Below, in pieces: positions 1-8,387 of a stretch of 64,000 nt of DNA. Source of the stretch: Saccharolobus caldissimus (GTDB lineage: Archaea > Thermoproteota > Thermoprotei_A > Sulfolobales > Sulfolobaceae); NCBI RefSeq assembly GCF_020886315.1, contig NZ_AP025226.1:372001-436000 (forward strand), given 5' to 3'. The stretch's first letter is position 1. Each line of letters starts with the position of its first letter. A program made the position numbers and the translations under genes. Below the pieces are notes generated by a model. It was not told where the DNA came from and did no database searches. It saw nothing but the letters and a program-made list of their open reading frames with translations.

Positions 1-11
1 CGTGAAACTTA

Positions 12-871
12 TTAATCCAAATAACTAATATAATTACCCTTAGAAACCAAATAATAGAACTCATCCTCAATAAACTCTAGAGCATAACACGAATAATGAT
101 AAGTATTAACCCAACGCTTCAAGTCCTTCCAAACCAACTCAATTAAATCCGGAGAATAGGGAGGCAAGAAGAGCAAGATAATGCCGAGCTGAGAAGCAAC
201 GGAGAAAACATAAGCATTCTTGTGAAACCTAGCATTATCAACACAATATTACCAGAATTCCTAACCCTAAGCAAGTAAAGAAAATTAACGAAAACACTAG
301 AATCAACATTGGAATAAGTTAGCATAAAACAAGGCTTACCATCAAACAAGCTAAAACATTAACACTTGGATAATCAGCCCTAACAACATATAAACCCAAC
401 CTTAGAAGGATCATGACGAATACCACACTCATCCATGAAAAACACTTTTACACCCTTCTTAATAACACCCCTCTCCCTAAGTATGTTGTCGGCATCTATT
501 GGCCTCTTCTTGTCAATCTTGTAGGGAATTTTTAACCTCTTTCTCGCTATTCTCCAAGCTGTAGCTTATCTTCACGTTAAACTTTTCTTCTATGTAATTG
601 CTTCCCATATGGTTTTTCCTTGTAGTTCTTGTATACTTATTTCTCTCTCGTTTATCTTCTTTTCTCTTCCTTTTCTCTGCTTATAGAATAGGCATTTTTC
701 TCCTTCCTTTTCGAATTCTTTTACCCATCTATAAACCGTGCTCTTGTGTACTTGTAGTATTTTTGCTATTTCGCTAATTTTCATTCCCTCCAAGTGTAGT
801 AATATTGCCCTAGTCTCGTTTAAACCCTTGGGCTTCTTGCTAATTATCTTCCTTTTTAAGGTCCTCAACAC
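12..871 (-). pseudogene. IS630-family transposase, broken by frameshifts
   Basis: The first 93 codons (590-871) are intact and encode a helix-turn-helix of the IS630 type, with motif ISEIAKILQVHKSTVYRWVKE. Downstream on the same strand, in other frames, the DDE catalytic domain can still be read: FFMDECGIRHDP near 440, then DNARFHKNAYVF near 220, then LPPYSPDLIELVWKDLKRW near 130, ending at a stop near 12. The three acidic positions (MDE, DNA, and E of ELVW) are those of the family; ISC1048 of S. solfataricus is of this kind. At least two frameshifts make it non-functional. It may have removed the upstream part of the cysteine-rich gene that follows. Confidence 0.8.
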
Positions 872-960
872 GCTCAGCCCAACAGTCCCCCATATACTAA
901 TACTAGATTTGACTCCCTTTTAGCTCCCCGTTGCAGTTATTATGAAAAAGACTATAAAAA

Positions 961-1007
961 GATAGAGAATAAGGAAGTGCTAATACCAGACAAACTATAC
1001 CAACCTT
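961..1007 (+). repeat. 47-bp direct repeat, copy 1 (start of cysteine-rich gene)
   Basis: Matches 5007-5053 with two differences. It codes for the stretch IENKEVLIPDK(L/V)YQP in both places. This shows that the two peptide loci in this window are diverged copies of one ancestral locus. Confidence 0.85.
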
Positions 1008-1318
1008 ACCCTTTGCAACAAAAAAGTGAAGAAGGGAAAGATCCGAATCCGATAGAATGTGAAATATGTAAAGCAATAGTTCCAATATTATGCAATTTAC
1101 TTGCAACTAAAGTAGCTAGTGCAATTGCATGTGGTGAAGTATGTGAAGTGGATGTCTGTATAATATTCATTGAGGATCCGATTATATATGCTATATGTTC
1201 AGTATCTTGCGATATAATATGCAATGAGGTTTTGCAGATTATTCTACGAATTGGTATCCAAACAGCTTGTACGGTAGGTGGTGAATACGTATGTGAAAAA
1301 GGTGGATTTTGTTGCTAA
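977..1318 (+). CDS. Cysteine-rich protein, possible halocin C8-like peptide precursor (N-terminally truncated?)
   Basis: 113 residues from a GTG at 977; the frame stays open upstream to about 900, so the true start is uncertain. The last 85 residues hold 13 cysteines in the pattern CxxC...C...C...C and end in TACTVGGEYVCEKGGFCC. The spacing and the ending resemble the C-terminal mature domain of halocin C8, a secreted archaeal antimicrobial, which ends in a similar CT...EY..C......C...GLC pattern. The related copy at 4807-5073 has a longer N-terminal domain joined to the same IENKEVLIPDK linker, suggesting the intact precursor was longer. A two-TM gene follows at 1357. Seen: cysteine pattern and duplication. 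Inferred: antimicrobial role. Confidence 0.5.
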   Translation: MLIPDKLYQPYPLQQKSEEGKDPNPIECEICKAIVPILCNLLATKVASAIACGEVCEVDVCIIFIEDPIIYAICSVSCDIICNEVLQIILRIGIQTACTVGGEYVCEKGGFCC

Positions 1319-1356
1319 TTTTGTTTAAAAAAAAGGTAAAGGCAATAAATATTTAG

Positions 1357-1971
1357 ATGATTGTTATGGTGAGCGAGATGAAAAAGCATGAAAAAAATAA
1401 GGTTATCTTTGGTCCTACTAAAGAGATATCAACTTTAAAATACGTCTTACTTATCCTATTATTTTCAGCTTTACCATCAGCTATAGTGCTTGTTTTAGCC
1501 TATGACGTTATTTATAACTTTTTGCATAGCTTCGTATTATCCGTTTCCTTAAGCGCTCTAATATCTTCCACATTAGGTGCTATATTATCCACTTATCTTG
1601 ACAGATATCTTATGAGGCGTGGGATAAGACCTCCTGGAATAAGGAAAAAAGAAGCTAGGATTAAGTATATAATCTCTCCAGAGAGTGGACAACCTATTGA
1701 TGAAAAAGTGATTAAGAGGTATGAGAAAGCGTTAGAGTTTTCAGATAAGGAGTCAGAAAATTATATAGCAGAGTTAGCCATGCTTGGTATGATGTACTTG
1801 CAGAATGCTGTAGCTTATGATAATAAAGATCTTTATTTGAGGGCTAAGGAATACTTATCAAGGGCTGAGGAGGCAATGCAAGGAAAGAGTGTGAGCTTTG
1901 AGACTAAAGTAATCGTTGATAATTTGAGGAGTAAAATTGAGACTTACAAGTATCGTTTCGGAGAAAGATAA
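1357..1971 (+). CDS. Two-TM protein with C-terminal helical repeat; partner of the cysteine-rich protein
   Basis: 204 residues. Two hydrophobic segments at about residues 26-48 and 55-75, then a soluble helical domain with the TPR-like stretch LAMLGMMYLQNAVAYDNKDL and YLRAKEYLSRAEEAMQ. A paralogue at 5084-5572 lies at the same relative place after the second copy of the locus, so this gene and the cysteine-rich gene form a conserved pair. If the neighbour is a secreted peptide, an immunity or export role is plausible, but no catalytic motif is visible. No family recognised. Confidence 0.7.
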   Translation: MIVMVSEMKKHEKNKVIFGPTKEISTLKYVLLILLFSALPSAIVLVLAYDVIYNFLHSFVLSVSLSALISSTLGAILSTYLDRYLMRRGIRPPGIRKKEARIKYIISPESGQPIDEKVIKRYEKALEFSDKESENYIAELAMLGMMYLQNAVAYDNKDLYLRAKEYLSRAEEAMQGKSVSFETKVIVDNLRSKIETYKYRFGER

Positions 1972-2181
1972 CAAGCTAAATTATTATCATACTTGTATAA
2001 GTAATGATAAAGTAAAAGCAAAGAAGTTGTTCTACTAAAAATTAGTTTAATTCTTGCTCAAATGTATTATAGACTTTTTAATATTAAGAAACGTTTCTAT
2101 CCATTATTTATTAAAACTTTTTAGAGTAAACGAGAGTTAAAAAAAGCTGATTACACGTAATATATACTGAGGTGATAAACG

Positions 2182-2622
2182 ATAGAGTTTGAAGATCTTA
2201 CACAGAAATTTGATATTATAGAGGATATTGTAAAAAAGAGAAAGCAATATATAGATAGATTAAATAAAGGTAATAAGGTAGAATTTGAAATTAGAGATCA
2301 TATACAGATAGGAAACTACTCTTTCGCATTTGTGAAAGCTAAAGACGGGAAAGTAGGATATGAAGTCATAATTAAGGAAAAGGATAAGGAGTATCATTTC
2401 ATTTCGGCAGAAGAAAATAAGGGTCGCATTGTAGTATTAAATATTTTAGAGAATATTGAAAGAGAAGGAGATAAGAAAGTATTTACTGCTGAATCTTATT
2501 TATTAAGAGAAAATAAGGTAATTAAAGTAGTATCTGGAAGATATGAAACAAAAGGAAACGCACTTTCAAACGTTTTGAGTAGTTATGAACCAGAAAAAAT
2601 AGAGATAAAAAAGGTGAAATAA
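2182..2622 (+). CDS. Hypothetical protein, apparent AUA start codon
   Basis: A strong Shine-Dalgarno GAGGTGA at 2169-2175 is followed six bases later by ATA at 2182, in frame with a 146-residue open frame. The only conventional start, GTG at 2332, lies inside the conserved-looking frame and has no such leader. Either AUA initiates or the ATG has mutated. The product is lysine- and glutamate-rich with alternating strands, and no family is recognised. It is followed after one base by the 53-residue cysteine-rich peptide gene, so the two are surely co-translated. Confidence 0.55.
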   Translation: MEFEDLTQKFDIIEDIVKKRKQYIDRLNKGNKVEFEIRDHIQIGNYSFAFVKAKDGKVGYEVIIKEKDKEYHFISAEENKGRIVVLNILENIEREGDKKVFTAESYLLRENKVIKVVSGRYETKGNALSNVLSSYEPEKIEIKKVK

Positions 2623-2623
2623 G

Positions 2624-2785
2624 ATGTGCGTAAAGAATGATCCACCGGATCCAGATGCTTCTTATGTTTGTTTTTATGAGTGTTTAGTATATGACTGTGC
2701 TGGTGATAACGACATAGAAGTTTTAGACGGAGTTACATGCACTGATTACTGTATAGGTTTAGCTATTGCATGTAACGTTCAGTAG
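2624..2785 (+). CDS. 53-residue cysteine-rich peptide
   Basis: ATG at 2624 with AAGGTGA eight bases upstream; stop at 2783. Seven cysteines in 53 residues, with CFYECLVYDC and CTDYCIGLAIAC as the cores, and an acidic PPDPDAS stretch near the N terminus. No signal peptide is obvious. The small size, cysteine density, hydrophobic C-terminal half and tight coupling to the preceding gene suggest a peptide product rather than a chance frame. No family recognised. Confidence 0.5.
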   Translation: MCVKNDPPDPDASYVCFYECLVYDCAGDNDIEVLDGVTCTDYCIGLAIACNVQ

Positions 2786-3192
2786 GATTTACTGATGAAT
2801 AAGTATTAATATCCATTTTTATATTATTGCACAAACTTTTAAAGGTAGTTTTAAATAGTATTAATCTTTTTGCTATGAAAGGGAAAACTAGCTTATCATC
2901 TCTAGTCAAAAATTCAGAAACTTTATCGTATATTGTAAAATCTTCCTACCTATTTTGCAATTAGTCATTTGTACTATCTATTCCTAATTTAAGAGTTCTT
3001 CTTAAGTATTGCCTATAAATTCTTAATCTTCTAGTAAATTGAAAAGTATAATAAAATTTATATCATACTCTTTCTGATAAATATATTATATACGTAAATA
3101 TTATTATATTTCTAGAAACTTTAGACGTTCTTAACAATCCTACTCTCATGATAACATAAAAACTATTTCAATTTATTATGAAAAGAATAAAG
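2786..3192. other. Gene-free stretch
   Basis: Very AT-rich with stops in all frames. No RNA gene, repeat or convincing promoter pair was seen. Confidence 0.5.
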
Positions 3193-3235
3193 AAGGTGCC
3201 GCCGCGGGGATTTGAACCCCGGACAACCGGATGTC
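3193..3235. repeat. Left att repeat: 43-bp copy of the tRNA-Met 3' part
   Basis: Identical over 43 bp to 5729-5771, which covers the 3' flank, acceptor strand, T arm, variable loop, 3' anticodon strand and start of the intron of tRNA-Met. The 5' half of a tRNA is missing here. This is the footprint of tyrosine-recombinase integration into the 3' end of the tRNA gene, marking the far end of a 2.5 kb element. Confidence 0.85.
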
Positions 3236-3334
3236 AAAAACGTTAAATTAATAGGCTTGATTTAACACCTTTGTGTTAAAGGGTTAATTTTCATTCTAAT
3301 AATATAATTTAGATTAAGTATTAGATGAAAGAAT

Positions 3335-3473
3335 CTACATCGTATGAGACGTTAAACCCTTAAACACCTCAGTTACTTTGTCATTCTCCTCTATTCTAGT
3401 GTATAAATCTTGAACTTCTTGCCATAATATTTTATCTATAACGTGAATATTATTCCCTTTCGATTTTTGAAAA
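3335..3473 (-). pseudogene. Remnant of an unidentified gene inside the decayed element
   Basis: An open stretch on the minus strand reads KGNNIHVIDKILWQEVQDLY and then RIEENDKVTEVFKGL before a stop at 3335. It has protein-like composition and no start codon. It could be the C-terminal end of the element's lost integrase or of another plasmid protein, but no diagnostic motif remains. Confidence 0.35.
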
Positions 3474-3727
3474 TGTTGTTAAAAATAGATTTTTGTCATA
3501 TTCGAGCTTTTTAGATCAAATAACCAATATGCATTAACTTTTGCAGCTGATATTGTTATTATTGTCTCCTAACACTTTTTTTTTCTCCTCTTTTTCTGAG
3601 TGAAGAGACATTCTGAGCTTTTAAATGCTAAAGAACCAAGAGCAATAACATTTCTAGTTCAAAAATTCGTTAATAGAGCATAGCAGACAAAGTTATAGTC
3701 CCGCAATTTCATATTTAAATTGAGAAT

Positions 3728-3898
3728 ATGACTACTACCATCAGGGTTATGAGGAAATATTACGCAATAGATTATAATAGAAAAATTGTTGCTGAGGCTG
3801 ATTCTGAAGAGGAGATTGATAAGATCATGGAGATGAAGGGTTATAAGAAAGGGACTTACGATATTTTAGTCTCCATCAAATATGTAGAGAGTCAATAA
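3728..3898 (+). CDS. Small DUF5678-like protein, upstream partner of an aspartic-protease-like protein
   Basis: 56 residues, ATG at 3728, stop overlapping the next start (TAATG at 3896-3900). Core pattern KYYAIDYNRKIVAEADSEEE followed by a KGY(K)xxxYDILV ending. The same fold pattern recurs at 20141 (followed by the same partner) and at 61216 (alone). It resembles DUF5678, a family of about 50-70 residues in archaea with no known activity. The one-base overlap implies translational coupling and probably a physical complex with the partner. Confidence 0.65.
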   Translation: MTTTIRVMRKYYAIDYNRKIVAEADSEEEIDKIMEMKGYKKGTYDILVSIKYVESQ

Positions 3899-4329
3899 TG
3901 TCTCGCGAGATAGAAGTACCTTTTGTCAAGGTTAATGATACGTATTTACCTTTACTTAAAGTGGAAATGGAGTGTCCAAAACTAGGTAGTGAGTATTTAG
4001 TTTACGCCCTTCCAGATACTGGAAGCAGGTTTTCTGTCATTAGAAATGATACGTTCTTAAGGTGTTTTGATGAATCCTCGTTAAAAAACTGTTTAGTCGA
4101 TAAAGTTATAATTTCTAATCTGCTCACTACAAAAGAAAGGTATAACATAAAATTTCATTTCGTGGAACTCAATGAGACATTACAGATACCAGTTGCACCT
4201 TTAGACTTTGTAAACCTAGGTGAGGGTACATATCCCAGCCTAATCTTAGGTAGAGATGACTTCTTCTCAAGAATAATGATATGCTTCGACAGAAACGTTA
4301 GACTAATTATTAAGGCTAACGATCTTTAA
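3898..4329 (+). CDS. Retropepsin-like aspartic protease family protein
   Basis: 143 residues. The hallmark ALPDTGSRFSVI (DTGS, about residues 39-42) is the catalytic motif of single-domain retropepsin-like proteases, and LILGRDDFFSR near residue 120 matches the family's conserved ILGRD/N end motif. Such proteins act as homodimers. Translationally coupled to the small DUF5678-like protein. A homologue with the same partner lies at 20298. Substrate unknown; the pair could be a protease with its inhibitor or adaptor. Confidence 0.7.
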   Translation: MSREIEVPFVKVNDTYLPLLKVEMECPKLGSEYLVYALPDTGSRFSVIRNDTFLRCFDESSLKNCLVDKVIISNLLTTKERYNIKFHFVELNETLQIPVAPLDFVNLGEGTYPSLILGRDDFFSRIMICFDRNVRLIIKANDL

Positions 4330-4806
4330 CTTATTAGCAAGAATATTACAAAGCTTTATTTAGATATGTTTTTCCTTATAATTATCTTTTTTGTTATTAT
4401 TAATATTATGTGAAAATTTCCACAACTCTTCCTCAATGACTAGAGTTAATATTTAGATAGCAAACTATCACGATCTTTGGATACAGCTTTATCTTCTTTA
4501 TTATCCTAGAATATTCGTAACTTTAGGTATAGTTAAGGTTATTAGATTTCTGTTCTAGATTAAGAAACTACCTTTACTGTATTAGAATTTCATAAGAACT
4601 AATAATTGTATACTCTTTTCGGAATAGCTAATTGATTTAAAACAAAAATTAGGTAACGAATACTTTGCGTGATTATAACTTTTTATAGCTCTTAATTTTC
4701 AACAGTCTAGGGTTTAAAGCTTAGAAATACTAAATTATTATGCTACGAAGAAGAAACGAATGTTGAGCAAATTTTCAGACAAGGAACAATATTAACAGAG
4801 CACTAA
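4330..4806. other. Gene-free stretch in the decayed element
   Basis: AT-rich, many stops. No reading frame above about 40 codons has protein-like composition; probably decayed element sequence. Confidence 0.5.
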
Positions 4807-5073
4807 AAAGCTCAATTAAAGATAATTCAGTGGAGTCAGTTAATAGAGGGTGATCCTTTCGGTGAGCACGAGATAACTTATAGGATAAATTACGGTTCCG
4901 AAAGTATACTCAGAAGTTTTAAAGCAAAGTATTTGGGAAGAGAAGGAGACAAGCATAGGGTTTTGATTAAGGAAGGTGTATCGGGATGTGGAACCAAGAC
5001 TAAGAGGATAGAGAATAAGGAAGTGTTAATACCAGACAAAGTATACCAACCTTTTATAAATAAATTTAACTAA
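4807..5073 (+). pseudogene. N-terminal domain of a cysteine-rich-peptide precursor, C-terminal domain lost
   Basis: An open frame with no start codon reads IIQWSQLIEGDPFGEHEITY and then continues to IENKEVLIPDKVYQP before stopping at 5071. The last part is nearly identical to the start of the cysteine-rich gene at 961-1007. Here the cysteine-rich domain is absent and the frame ends in FINKFN. The simplest reading is that this is the leader or immunity-type N-terminal half of the same precursor whose other half survives at 977-1318. In halocin C8 a long N-terminal domain of the precursor acts as the immunity protein, so the comparison is of interest. Confidence 0.5.
5007..5053 (+). repeat. 47-bp direct repeat, copy 2
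   Basis: Counterpart of 961-1007 (45 of 47 positions equal). Confidence 0.85.
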
Positions 5074-5083
5074 GGGAAGAGTT

Positions 5084-5572
5084 ATGGAGGGAAAGAAGTT
5101 ATCTTTTTTGAAATGGCTTGGTTTAGCATTGCTGTTTATAGGTTTTCCTACAGCAATAGCCACTATACTGTCGTTTTCGATCCCTTACTATTTGTTACAC
5201 AATGTAACGCTAGCTAATACCCTTAGCACAATAATTCCAATAATAGTAATTGTAACCTCAGTAGCATACTTTAGGAAATATCTTCAGAGTCGCAATCTTA
5301 TCACTCCCTTCATGAGGAGGCAATCAATCACAATCTTACCGGATAGCGGCCAGCCGATTAATGAAAAGTACATAAGGAGCTTTGAGGTTAATCTCAAGTT
5401 TGTTAAGGGTGAGGAATGTATTAAGCAGTTGGCTATGCTTGGCATGATGTATTTGCAGAACGCTGTAGCCTATAATAACAAAGACCTCTACTTGAGGGCT
5501 AAAGAATACTTATCAAGGGCTGAGGAGGTAATGCAAGTAAAGAGTGTGAGTTTTGAGACTAAATGTTGGTAG
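5084..5572 (+). pseudogene. Second copy of the two-TM protein, frameshifted near its end
   Basis: 162 residues, closely matching the C-terminal helical part of the 1357-1971 protein (LAMLGMMYLQNAVAYNNKDL, YLRAKEYLSRAEEVMQ), with a diverged two-TM N-terminal part. After SFETK the frame is lost by a small deletion relative to the paralogue; the missing ending (VDNLRSKIETYKYRLGK) is still readable in another frame up to about 5630. It may still be expressed as a slightly short protein. It sits inside the tRNA-Met-bounded element. Confidence 0.65.
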
Positions 5573-5732
5573 ATAACTTGAGGAGTAAGATTGAGACTTA
5601 TAAGTATCGTTTGGGGAAAGATAAAAGCTTAAACATACACGATTGTATTAATTATTGTTGTTAAATCCTTACTCTTTTAGTAGTTATTCTTATCTAGAAA
5701 ACTATTGAAATTATTAGCAAATTTAGTTAAGG

Positions 5733-5822
<90 letters not shown>

Positions 5823-5878
5823 TTAAAAGTTATTATACTATGCGCTAAAAAAGTTTCTCTCAAATAAAGTCACTAAGT

Positions 5879-6706
5879 TTAAGTAAGGCTTACATCAAAT
5901 GAACCATAATAATATTCATTATGTCCTTTAATTATGATTGTTAAAGTATAGTATTTGGAAAGGGGAGATATTAAATAGAAGGATAGCACATTCGTATTAT
6001 AATTTACATTAAAATTAAACGACCTAGTATAGTTTAGAAAGCTAAACGTTATATTGTATCTGCCCGGAGGGAGATATTTAGAAGTTGAAAGGTGTGGCAA
6101 TAGGTTAAATTCGACTATAAAGTATGCGGCGTTATTGGTATAATTGTATTGGAAGTAGTTTAAATTATAAGAATAATTGAAGTATCCAGTTGGTGTGAAA
6201 CTACCCGTAATGCTTAGTGTAGGGAATTGGTTATTACTAATTCCCGCAAGGTATGCGAAAACTTCAGAAACATTTAATGTATATAAATTATTATCATAGA
6301 AATTATTTATTACTTTTTTATAACCGTACAGACCATTAACAATTACGTACATTTTTTCAAATTCTGGTATTATATACCCTTTTGTATTAAAAGTTAAATA
6401 TAGGATTTTAGAAAGCGATGAATGAGGTTTAGCAATTATCGTTGTGGTATTGCTAACTGGTAGGAGTGTAGGTCCAGAAGGATTGTAATAGCCTATTATA
6501 GTCACGTTAAATCTCTGTTCGAAGGGAGCATTATTTGATATGTTTATTTCTATTCCAATTAAGTTATTGTAATTAGGATATATTCTCCAAAATAAAGGCT
6601 TTATGATCATATCTACTTCAGCGTTTTCCATGTAGAATATTCCCGCAACTATGCCTATTATAATAATAAACAAAATTATGATAAGCTTTCCAATGCCTAT
6701 TTTCAT
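5879..6706 (-). CDS. Secreted or membrane-anchored protein of unknown function
   Basis: 275 residues. One hydrophobic N-terminal segment (residues 8-24, IIILFIIIIGIVAGIFY) followed by an extracellular-type domain rich in asparagine, tyrosine, serine and threonine with many N-glycosylation sequons, typical of Sulfolobales surface proteins. The rest is predicted beta-rich and no family is recognised. Start chosen because M-K precedes the hydrophobic segment directly. It is divergent from the arginine decarboxylase gene. Confidence 0.7.
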   Translation of the reverse strand: MKIGIGKLIIILFIIIIGIVAGIFYMENAEVDMIIKPLFWRIYPNYNNLIGIEINISNNAPFEQRFNVTIIGYYNPSGPTLLPVSNTTTIIAKPHSSLSKILYLTFNTKGYIIPEFEKMYVIVNGLYGYKKVINNFYDNNLYTLNVSEVFAYLAGISNNQFPTLSITGSFTPTGYFNYSYNLNYFQYNYTNNAAYFIVEFNLLPHLSTSKYLPPGRYNITFSFLNYTRSFNFNVNYNTNVLSFYLISPLSKYYTLTIIIKGHNEYYYGSFDVSLT

Positions 6707-6820
6707 TTCGTATGGTAGTACTTAATGATAAGTTATAACGTTTATCCCAAGGTTTATGAGCATAGATACACTTATTATTCTCGATATTATGATAGAGGCA
6801 TGGGGGCATAAGAAAGAGAG

Positions 6821-7228
6821 ATGTCAGAACAGAAAATCTTAATCCAAAATCCTTCCCCCTCTATTAATGATGAAGATAGGATAGTAGGAAAACACGTATT
6901 CGGCAACCTATACGATATAGATCCGCAGAAGCTAACTAATAAGGAATTTTTAGAGAAGTTAGTATTGGACGCTGTAAATATAGCTCACATGAAATTAGTT
7001 GAAATAAAATCTTGGTCTTTCGGGGGTAAAAAGGGAGGAGTGTCTGTGATAGCATTAGTAGAGGAAAGCCATATAGCATTACATACGTGGAATGAATATA
7101 ATTACGCTACTTTAGATGTGTATACATGCGGAGAGGATAGTGATCCTCAATCGGCGTTCAACTATATAGTAAATGCTCTTGGACCTAAACGCTATCAAAT
7201 GTTTTACGCTGATAGAAGTTCCAAATAA
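6821..7228 (+). CDS. Pyruvoyl-dependent arginine decarboxylase proenzyme (AdoMetDC family)
   Basis: 135 residues of the prokaryotic S-adenosylmethionine decarboxylase family. The self-cleavage site is [14 protein letters not shown] near residue 82: cleavage before Ser makes the pyruvoyl group; the DVYTCG motif with the catalytic Cys follows. Crenarchaea have two such paralogues. The one beside the HMG-CoA synthase cluster in S. solfataricus (SSO0536, as I remember it) was shown to be an arginine decarboxylase making agmatine for polyamines, so I follow that on synteny. The other possibility is speD itself. A T-rich terminator follows. Confidence 0.85.
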   Translation: MSEQKILIQNPSPSINDEDRIVGKHVFGNLYDIDPQKLTNKEFLEKLVLDAVNIAHMKLVEIKSWSFGGKKGGVSVIALVEESHIALHTWNEYNYATLDVYTCGEDSDPQSAFNYIVNALGPKRYQMFYADRSSK

Positions 7229-7265
7229 TTTTTTAATAATTTTTATTCAAGTTTTATTTTTATTT
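7229..7265 (+). terminator. T-rich intrinsic archaeal terminator
   Basis: Three runs of four to six T within 37 bases directly after the argDC stop, before the HMG-CoA synthase promoter. Typical of Sulfolobus 3' ends. Confidence 0.5.
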
Positions 7266-7337
7266 CATTAGACATTTGTCGATATTAACATAGTCAAGAA
7301 TCGAAAACCTTAAATATGAATAGGAGAATTAGACTCA

Positions 7338-8387
7338 ATGCTCTCTAGTATTGTTGGTTGGGGTGCTTATATTCCTAGATATAGAATTAAAGTAATAGAT
7401 ATAGCTAGAATGTGGGGGTATGATGATTCTGTAGTAAAAAGTTTGGGCTTATCAGAAAAATCAGTTCCAGGATTTGATGAAGATTCAACTACAATTGCAT
7501 GGGAGGCCTCCTTAAATGCAATCAAAAGAGCTCAAATAGATCCATCTAAGATAAGATTAGTGCTTTTCGGATCCGAATCTAAAGTTTATGCGGTAAAGCC
7601 AACATCTACCATTTTAATAGATGCCCTAGGAATTTCCAATTATTCCGCCACAGCAGACATGGAATTCGCCTGCAGGGCAGCCTCAGTTGGGTTAAGATTA
7701 GCATCAAGCTTCGTTTTAAACAACGACGCATATGCGTTAGTAATAGGTGCAGATACAGCCCAATCTAATCCTGGTGATGTATTAGAGTTAAGTTCCGCTG
7801 CGGCAGGAGTTGCATTTATAATTGGGAAGGCTGATCCTAAAAACGCGGCAGGTGTAATAGAGTATTCCTCATCATATACGTCAGATACTCCAGATTTTTG
7901 GCGTAGGGACGGCACTCCATATCCAGTTCATGGTGAGGGATTTACTGGAGAGCCGGCATATTTTCATCATATAATGTCAGCTGTAAATGATTTGCTTCAA
8001 AATAGTGGTTTAAAGATTTCTGATTTCGATTATTTTATCTTCCATCAGCCTAATGGGAAATTCCCAATTCAAGTTGCTAAAAAATTAGGAATTCCTTTAG
8101 AGAAAGTAAAGCAAGGTCTAGTCGCACCGTATATAGGTAATCCATATAATGCTTCCGCCCTATTGGGCTTAGCCAAGGTTTTAGATATAGCGAAACCTGG
8201 TCAAAGAATATTAGTTGCACCATTTGGCAGTGGAGCAGGAAGTGATGCCTTTAGCATACTTGTTACCGATGGTATTTTAGAAAAACAGAAGTTAGCAAAA
8301 TCAGTTGAATATTATATAAATAATAAAAAATATGTTTCATATGCTGAGTATTCTAAATACACAAACAAGATAAAGGTGTACGAGTAA
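7338..8387 (+). CDS. Hydroxymethylglutaryl-CoA synthase
   Basis: 349 residues. Condenses acetyl-CoA with acetoacetyl-CoA to HMG-CoA in the mevalonate pathway that feeds archaeal lipid synthesis. The nucleophilic Cys is in [14 protein letters not shown] (about residue 112) and the catalytic His in [10 protein letters not shown] (about 236); GSGAGSDAF is the C-terminal glycine loop. A TATA-like CTTAAATAT at 7309-7317 puts transcription start near the ATG, hence a leaderless message. The stop overlaps the thiolase start (TAATG). Heads the mevalonate operon through HMG-CoA reductase. Confidence 0.95.
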   Translation: MLSSIVGWGAYIPRYRIKVIDIARMWGYDDSVVKSLGLSEKSVPGFDEDSTTIAWEASLNAIKRAQIDPSKIRLVLFGSESKVYAVKPTSTILIDALGISNYSATADMEFACRAASVGLRLASSFVLNNDAYALVIGADTAQSNPGDVLELSSAAAGVAFIIGKADPKNAAGVIEYSSSYTSDTPDFWRRDGTPYPVHGEGFTGEPAYFHHIMSAVNDLLQNSGLKISDFDYFIFHQPNGKFPIQVAKKLGIPLEKVKQGLVAPYIGNPYNASALLGLAKVLDIAKPGQRILVAPFGSGAGSDAFSILVTDGILEKQKLAKSVEYYINNKKYVSYAEYSKYTNKIKVYE

